Source: Phycisphaerales bacterium | Lineage (GTDB): Bacteria > Bacteroidota > Bacteroidia > Chitinophagales > Chitinophagaceae | DNA: 39,850 nt | Direction of reading: 5' to 3' | Assembly (NCBI GenBank): GCA_030054025.1 | Contig: JASGCQ010000015.1 | Location: forward strand, 1 to 39,850 | Shown: in pieces, positions 35,971-39,850 of the stretch | How the letters are laid out: every line of letters begins with the position of its first letter | Numbering within the stretch: the first letter of the stretch is position 1 | Notes under the pieces: generated by a model | The model's input: the letters and a program-made list of their open reading frames with translations, nothing else | What the model was told of the DNA's origin: nothing | Databases searched by the model: none | Program-made: the position numbers and the translations under genes

Positions 35971-36779
35971 TGAAGCAGCTTTTTCTGTTTGTTTTTCTTT
36001 GCTTTGGCTCTGCAAGTATTGCAAGAGCTGGTAATTCCTTGCAACTCATTAAAAGCATCCCTATTGCGGCACATATTTTACAGGTAGATGAGTTGGGGAA
36101 TGCTTATGTGGTGCGCAATGACAACACCTTTATCAAATTCAACGAAGCTGGAGACAGTTTGCTCAATTTTATGAGTGTGTCTAACGGTAATATCAGCTAT
36201 GTAGATGTTACGAATCCACTTCGAATATTGTTGTATTATCCAGGTTTTGCCCAATTGCTTTTTTTAGATAGAATGCTCTCTCCAAAAAACGAATTGAATC
36301 TGCGCAAACTTAATTTGCTCAATAGTAATGTGGTAGCAGTAAGTGCTGAAGGAAATCTCTGGGTGTACGACCAATTCAATGCTACGCTCAACAAGCTAGA
36401 TATGGAGTTCAATTATATGATTCGTGGAAATGATTTGCGCCAACAATTATCCGAGCTGCCTCGAGCGGCCTATTTGGTAGAGCGCGACCGAAAAGTATAT
36501 ATGGCAGATTCGGCACGCGGTATTTTTATCTTCGACCAATACGGTTCCTACCTCAATACATTATCCATTTTTGGAGTCAAACAATTGCAAGTTGTCGGAA
36601 GCCAAATGATTTATCGTAAAGCGCATACCCTTTTTGCTTACGATTTGAAAACTTTGCAAGAAACAGAAATGGATATCCCAGAGCATCCGGAAACCACTAT
36701 TTTGCAAGCGGCTTATTGTCGTAATGTACTCTATGTGTTGTATGCAGATAGGTTGGAACTATACCATTCGCAGAATTGA
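35970..36779 (+). CDS. Exported beta-propeller-like protein of unknown function
   Basis: 269 residues. Signal peptide MKQLFLFVFLCFGSASIARAG. The mature part shows repeating units of about 40 residues with patterns such as ILQVDELGNAYVVRNDNTFIK, VVAVSAEGNLWVYDQFNATLN, YMADSARGIFIFDQYGSYL and TLFAYDLKTLQETEM. These resemble NHL/SMP-30-like propeller blades. No catalytic motif. Coupled to the sugar transporter by a one-base overlap, so a role linked to sugar uptake is possible but unproved. Confidence 0.75.
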   Translation: MKQLFLFVFLCFGSASIARAGNSLQLIKSIPIAAHILQVDELGNAYVVRNDNTFIKFNEAGDSLLNFMSVSNGNISYVDVTNPLRILLYYPGFAQLLFLDRMLSPKNELNLRKLNLLNSNVVAVSAEGNLWVYDQFNATLNKLDMEFNYMIRGNDLRQQLSELPRAAYLVERDRKVYMADSARGIFIFDQYGSYLNTLSIFGVKQLQVVGSQMIYRKAHTLFAYDLKTLQETEMDIPEHPETTILQAAYCRNVLYVLYADRLELYHSQN

Positions 36780-36803
36780 TTTTTATATTTACTCATACTA
36801 CGT

Positions 36804-36811
36804 TATTTTTG
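36804..36811 (+). promoter_or_regulatory. Putative -7 box for pyrR
   Basis: TATTTTTG lies 17 bases before the TTG at 36829. The -33 element is weak (TTG at 36776-36778, spacing 25). Confidence 0.45.
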
Positions 36812-36828
36812 AGCAAATATTCCAAACA

Positions 36829-37356
36829 TTGAAAACCCTTTTAGACCAAGCGCAACTACAAATCACTTTGCACCGATTGGCGCATCAGTTGGTCGAGACG
36901 CATTTGGATTTTAGTGATACGGTTATCATCGGTATGCAGCCTCGAGGCATCTTGTTTTCTGATAGAATTGTTGCCCTATTACAGCAGATTATCAACAACA
37001 AAAAAATACAATACGGTCGCTTAGATATTACTTTTTATCGTGACGATTTGCACAAAGGAAATGCTTTGCAAGCACCCGCTCAAACAGATATTGCCTTTAG
37101 TGTGGACAATAAAAGGGTAGTGTTGATTGATGATGTGCTCCATACTGGCCGTACCATTCGCGCTGCTATGGATGCGCTGCTCGATTTTGGCCGACCGAAA
37201 GAAGTCGAATTGATGACTTTGATTGATAGACGATTTAGCAGAGAGCTGCCCATACAGCCCGATTATGTGGGTCTGAGTGTGGATACTCTATTCGAACAAA
37301 AAGTAAAAGTATATTGGAAAGAAAAAGAGGGCAATGATGAGGTGGTGTTGTTGTAA
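36829..37356 (+). CDS. pyrR: PyrR-like phosphoribosyltransferase
   Basis: 175 residues from TTG 36829 (MKTLLDQAQLQITLHRLAHQ). The frame is open to 36724 but that part overlaps the previous gene and the promoter box and has no homology. PRPP-binding loop RVVLIDDVLHTGRTIRAAMD; PyrR features IIGMQPRGILFSDRI, LDITFYRDDLHK, MTLIDRRFSRELPIQPDYVG. PyrR proteins regulate pyrimidine genes by binding mRNA and have uracil phosphoribosyltransferase activity. No attenuator hairpin was seen in the 39 bases before pyrB, so RNA control here is doubtful. Confidence 0.92.
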   Translation: MKTLLDQAQLQITLHRLAHQLVETHLDFSDTVIIGMQPRGILFSDRIVALLQQIINNKKIQYGRLDITFYRDDLHKGNALQAPAQTDIAFSVDNKRVVLIDDVLHTGRTIRAAMDALLDFGRPKEVELMTLIDRRFSRELPIQPDYVGLSVDTLFEQKVKVYWKEKEGNDEVVLL

Positions 37357-37395
37357 TGAACTTTTAAAGCCTTCAGATTATCAAAATTTATAAGA

Positions 37396-38328
37396 ATGAC
37401 ATTATCCGTAAAACATTTGTTGGGCATCAAAGAACTGCAAACGCAGGATATTGAAACTATTTTCAAAACTGCGGATAATTTTAAACAAGTATTGCAACGT
37501 CCTATCAAGAAAGTGCCTGCCCTGCGCGATACCACCGTTGCCAACATATTTTTCGAAAATTCTACCCGCACACGAACCTCCTTTGAACTGGCCGAAAAAA
37601 GATTGGGTGCCGATGTGGTTAACTTTTCTCCATCCGCATCTTCCGTTTCTAAGGGCGAAACCCTCATAGATACGGTCAATAATATCTTAGCCATGAAAGT
37701 GGATATGGTGGTGATGCGACATGCTGCTTCTGGAGCACCTTGGTTCTTGGCACAACATATTGATGCAAGTATTATCAATGCCGGAGATGGTGTCAATGAA
37801 CACCCAACACAAGGCTTGCTCGATGCCTTTTCTATGAGGGAAAAATTAGGTAATCTGAAAGGCAAAAAAATAGCGATTGTGGGCGATATCATGCACTCAA
37901 GAGTAGCCATGAGCAATATTTATTGCTTGCAAAAATTGGGTGCCGAAGTCATTGTCAGCGGACCGCCTACCCTCATACCTAAGCATATAGCCTCTATGGG
38001 GGTGCAAGTAGAGTACAATGTCAAAAAAGCTTTACAACAATGCGATGTGGCGAATGTATTGCGCATACAACTAGAGCGTCAACATAAGCCCTTGTTTTCT
38101 TCACTTCGCGAATATGCCCTTTATTATGGGGTCAATAAAAACATGCTCGACTCACTCCAAAAGGATATCTTGATTCTGCATCCTGGACCTATCAACAGAG
38201 GTGTCGAAATCAACTCCGATGTAGCTGATGGTCAACATTCTATCATTCTCAATCAGGTCGAAAATGGAGTTGCTATTCGAATGGCGGTGGTCTATTTGTT
38301 GAGCGGAAACCGCGAAATGCCCGACTAA
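37396..38328 (+). CDS. pyrB: Aspartate carbamoyltransferase catalytic subunit
   Basis: 310 residues, the normal length of PyrB. It condenses carbamoyl phosphate and aspartate, the committed step of pyrimidine synthesis, in the cytoplasm. Signature FFENSTRTRTSFELAEKRLG for carbamoyl phosphate binding; later MRHAASGAPW, DGVNEHPTQGLLDAF, VGDIMHSRVAMSN, and ILHPGPINRGVEI. No regulatory PyrI follows. It lies 39 bases after pyrR, probably in one transcript. Confidence 0.97.
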   Translation: MTLSVKHLLGIKELQTQDIETIFKTADNFKQVLQRPIKKVPALRDTTVANIFFENSTRTRTSFELAEKRLGADVVNFSPSASSVSKGETLIDTVNNILAMKVDMVVMRHAASGAPWFLAQHIDASIINAGDGVNEHPTQGLLDAFSMREKLGNLKGKKIAIVGDIMHSRVAMSNIYCLQKLGAEVIVSGPPTLIPKHIASMGVQVEYNVKKALQQCDVANVLRIQLERQHKPLFSSLREYALYYGVNKNMLDSLQKDILILHPGPINRGVEINSDVADGQHSIILNQVENGVAIRMAVVYLLSGNREMPD

Positions 38329-38334
38329 AATCCC

Positions 38335-38363
38335 TTGTACTTTCCACACATAGCGTATATTTG
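38335..38363 (+). promoter_or_regulatory. Promoter of accD
   Basis: A TTG at 38335-38337 and TATATTTG at 38356-38363 are 18 bases apart. The leader to the ATG at 38432 is about 60 bases, longer than for other genes here, and contains a hairpin. Confidence 0.55.
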
Positions 38364-38369
38364 CAGACT

Positions 38370-38389
38370 CCTGATATTTTGGTATCAGG
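38370..38389 (+). other. Stem-loop in the accD leader
   Basis: A 7-bp perfect stem CCTGATA/TATCAGG closes a TTTTGG loop just after the predicted start of transcription. No T run follows, so it is not a normal terminator. It could stabilise the mRNA 5' end or serve regulation; this is not shown. Confidence 0.4.
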
Positions 38390-38431
38390 TCTAGCTAAAC
38401 GTTTAATTTCAACTTTAATATCGTTTTATAT

Positions 38432-39289
38432 ATGTCATCTACCTGGTTCAAGCGTATCAAAAAAGGAGTGTTAACCCACACAAATGAAAAACGCGAAACG
38501 CCCGATGGTCTTTGGCATAAATGCTCGGAATGCCGTACCACCATTACACAACAAGAATTGGCAGAAAACCTTTGGGTATGCCCCAAATGCAATATGCACA
38601 ACAGGATTAATTCGCCTGAATATTTCAACATTATTTTCGATGAAGGCACAGTACAATATCTTTTCAGCAATATTTTTTCAATAGACAAATTGGGTTTTGT
38701 GGATTTGAAACCTTACGATTCACGACTCAAAGAAGCACAGAAAAAAGATTCGGAAGATGCTCTTTCGGTAGCTGTTGGTGAGGTGAATGGGCAAGGATTA
38801 CTGATTGCTTGCATGAATTTCAACTTTATCGGCGGTTCTATGGGGTCTGTAGTAGGCGAAAAAATCAGTCGTGGTATAGATTATGCTATCGAACACAAAT
38901 TGCCCTTTATGATTATTTCCAAATCGGGTGGTGCACGTATGATGGAGTCTGCTTTTTCGCTGATGCAAATGGCAAAGACCTCCGCAAAATTGACCCGACT
39001 TGCTAAAGCGGGCTTGCCTTATATTTCTTTAATGACCGACCCTACTACAGGAGGTGTTACCGCATCTTTTGCCATGTTGGGCGATATCAATATTGCCGAA
39101 CCCAAAGCCTTGATTGGTTTTGCAGGCCCGAGGGTGATTAAAGAAACCATCAAAAAAGACCTTCCAGCGGGATTTCAACGCTCAGAATTTTTACAAGAAC
39201 ATGGCTTTCTCGATTTTATTGTAGAACGCAAAAACCTCAAAGCAAAACTTAGTCAAACCATCAATTGGTTTATGACTGAGCGCAAATAA
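38432..39289 (+). CDS. accD: Acetyl-CoA carboxylase carboxyltransferase subunit beta
   Basis: 285 residues. Transfers the carboxyl from biotin-BCCP to acetyl-CoA, first step of fatty acid synthesis, with AccA in a cytoplasmic complex. The N-terminal four-Cys zinc ribbon is complete: [15 protein letters not shown] and [13 protein letters not shown]. The carboxyltransferase core shows [67 protein letters not shown] and [14 protein letters not shown]. Normal length. Confidence 0.97.
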   Translation: MSSTWFKRIKKGVLTHTNEKRETPDGLWHKCSECRTTITQQELAENLWVCPKCNMHNRINSPEYFNIIFDEGTVQYLFSNIFSIDKLGFVDLKPYDSRLKEAQKKDSEDALSVAVGEVNGQGLLIACMNFNFIGGSMGSVVGEKISRGIDYAIEHKLPFMIISKSGGARMMESAFSLMQMAKTSAKLTRLAKAGLPYISLMTDPTTGGVTASFAMLGDINIAEPKALIGFAGPRVIKETIKKDLPAGFQRSEFLQEHGFLDFIVERKNLKAKLSQTINWFMTERK

Positions 39290-39314
39290 AACAGACCACT
39301 AGGTCGCTCATACA

Positions 39315-39761
39315 TTGGCTCAGAATATCTACATCAAAAATAAGCCCGCTACCTTCGAATATGCAATTGAAGATAGGTTGAAGGCGGGTATTGTATTGAC
39401 CGGTTCGGAGATTAAATCTATCCGAAACGCACGGGTAAGTTTCAATGATTCGTATTGTATTTTTCACAAAGGAGAGCTGTGGATTAAGAGCCTGTTTATA
39501 GGCGAGTATGCCAATGCTGGCTATGCCGCTCATCTTACCACGCGCGAGCGCAAGCTGCTGCTCACCAAAAAAGAATTGCGCAAATGGGAATCTAAAATCA
39601 AAGAAAAAGGATTTACCATAGTGCCGCTTTCTGTTTTCATTACCGACGAGGGCTATGCCAAAGTAGAAATTGGGCTTGGTAGGGGTAAAAAACTGCACGA
39701 CAAACGCGAGAGCATCAAAAATCGAGAGGCAGAACGCGATTTGAAGCGGTATCTGAAATAG
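39315..39761 (+). CDS. smpB: SsrA-binding protein SmpB
   Basis: 148 residues; binds tmRNA and brings it to stalled ribosomes. The start must be TTG 39315 (MAQNIYIKNKPATFEY), because an in-frame TAG lies at 39300 and no ATG is near. Features: GIVLTGSEIKSIRNARVSF, FIGEYANAGYAAH, RERKLLLTKKELRKW, VPLSVFITDEGYAKVEIGLGRGKK and the basic tail KLHDKRESIKNREAERDLKR. The tmRNA gene itself is not seen in the remaining 89 bases, which hold no other feature. It follows accD by 25 bases. Confidence 0.96.
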   Translation: MAQNIYIKNKPATFEYAIEDRLKAGIVLTGSEIKSIRNARVSFNDSYCIFHKGELWIKSLFIGEYANAGYAAHLTTRERKLLLTKKELRKWESKIKEKGFTIVPLSVFITDEGYAKVEIGLGRGKKLHDKRESIKNREAERDLKRYLK

Positions 39762-39850
39762 ACTTTTATTAACCCGTTGTGCATTTAGGTGCCTAAGTAC
39801 AATTTTTAAGTTGTTTAAATTTCTGTTATAAACGAATTTATTAAGGAATT

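Noticed and set aside
37357..37395. Possible PyrR attenuator between pyrR and pyrB
   Set aside because: The 39-base gap contains no stem-loop or anti-loop of the expected form.
37263..37916. A 217-codon minus-strand frame across pyrB and the end of pyrR
   Set aside because: Antisense to two well-identified genes and without homology.
39762..39850. Possible tmRNA gene next to smpB
   Set aside because: The remaining 89 bases show no tRNA-like ends or tag-reading frame; if present it lies outside the window.

Overview
The window comes from a bacterium of the phylum Bacteroidota, most likely a gliding relative of the Chitinophagales. This rests on the gliding lipoprotein GldH, a Bacteroidota-type LptD, the bacillithiol enzyme BshA, a HYC_CC_PP family protein, the remnant of a type IX secretion C-terminal sorting domain, and the recurrent promoter form TTTG - about 20 bases - TAnnTTTG. 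The DNA is AT-rich and densely coded on both strands. No rRNA, tRNA, CRISPR array or intact mobile element was seen.

Layout. 1-6640 is mostly housekeeping: purL (-), a DUF4397 lipoprotein (+), glyS (+), a class I aminotransferase (-), and an unusual receiver protein with a C-terminal membrane anchor (-). 6700-8742 is a surface-chemistry operon that looks broken: a FemAB-like gene with one in-frame stop, then a polysaccharide deacetylase whose 5' end is out of frame at an A6T6 tract. 8737-11208 (-) holds yicC, gldH and a sensor histidine kinase. 11533-15735 (+) holds a POT peptide transporter and a soluble TPR hybrid kinase ending in an Hpt domain. 15780-16150 is a decayed IS630-type transposase. 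16161-17880 (-) is an ECF sigma factor with a putative membrane anti-sigma-like protein and a Spy/CpxP-like secreted protein. 17988-19498 holds an AhpD-like protein (+) and bshA (-). 19583-21468 (+) looks like a metal-handling cassette. 21482-26207 (-) is a glycosyltransferase cluster with two gene remnants inside it. 26314-29367 (+) holds a secreted endo/exonuclease/phosphatase, an M28 peptidase and a sirtuin. 29381-31907 (-) holds a YihY protein, an EGF-like lipoprotein and a cell-wall amidase. 31986-39761 (+) holds lptD, a sugar transporter, a propeller-like secreted protein, pyrR, pyrB, accD and smpB.

How the genes work together. Envelope biogenesis dominates: LptD, amidase, GldH, glycosyltransferases, deacetylase, FemAB-like protein and lipoproteins. 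Three signalling units are present: the orphan kinase with the anchored receiver, the hybrid phosphorelay kinase, and the ECF module. The core metabolic genes (purL, pyrR/pyrB, accD, glyS) and smpB are ordinary.

I did not find a clear new multi-gene system. The most notable signals are several gene relics: a degenerate second copy of the yicC 5' end, a sorting-domain tail followed by its own terminator, a glycosyltransferase tail, an IS630 relic, and the doubly damaged FemAB/deacetylase operon. Others are the membrane-anchored receiver and a threefold PFxxPxxYF-type motif in the anti-sigma-like protein. Several start codons are better placed downstream of the longest possible frame, because promoter boxes overlap the longer starts.
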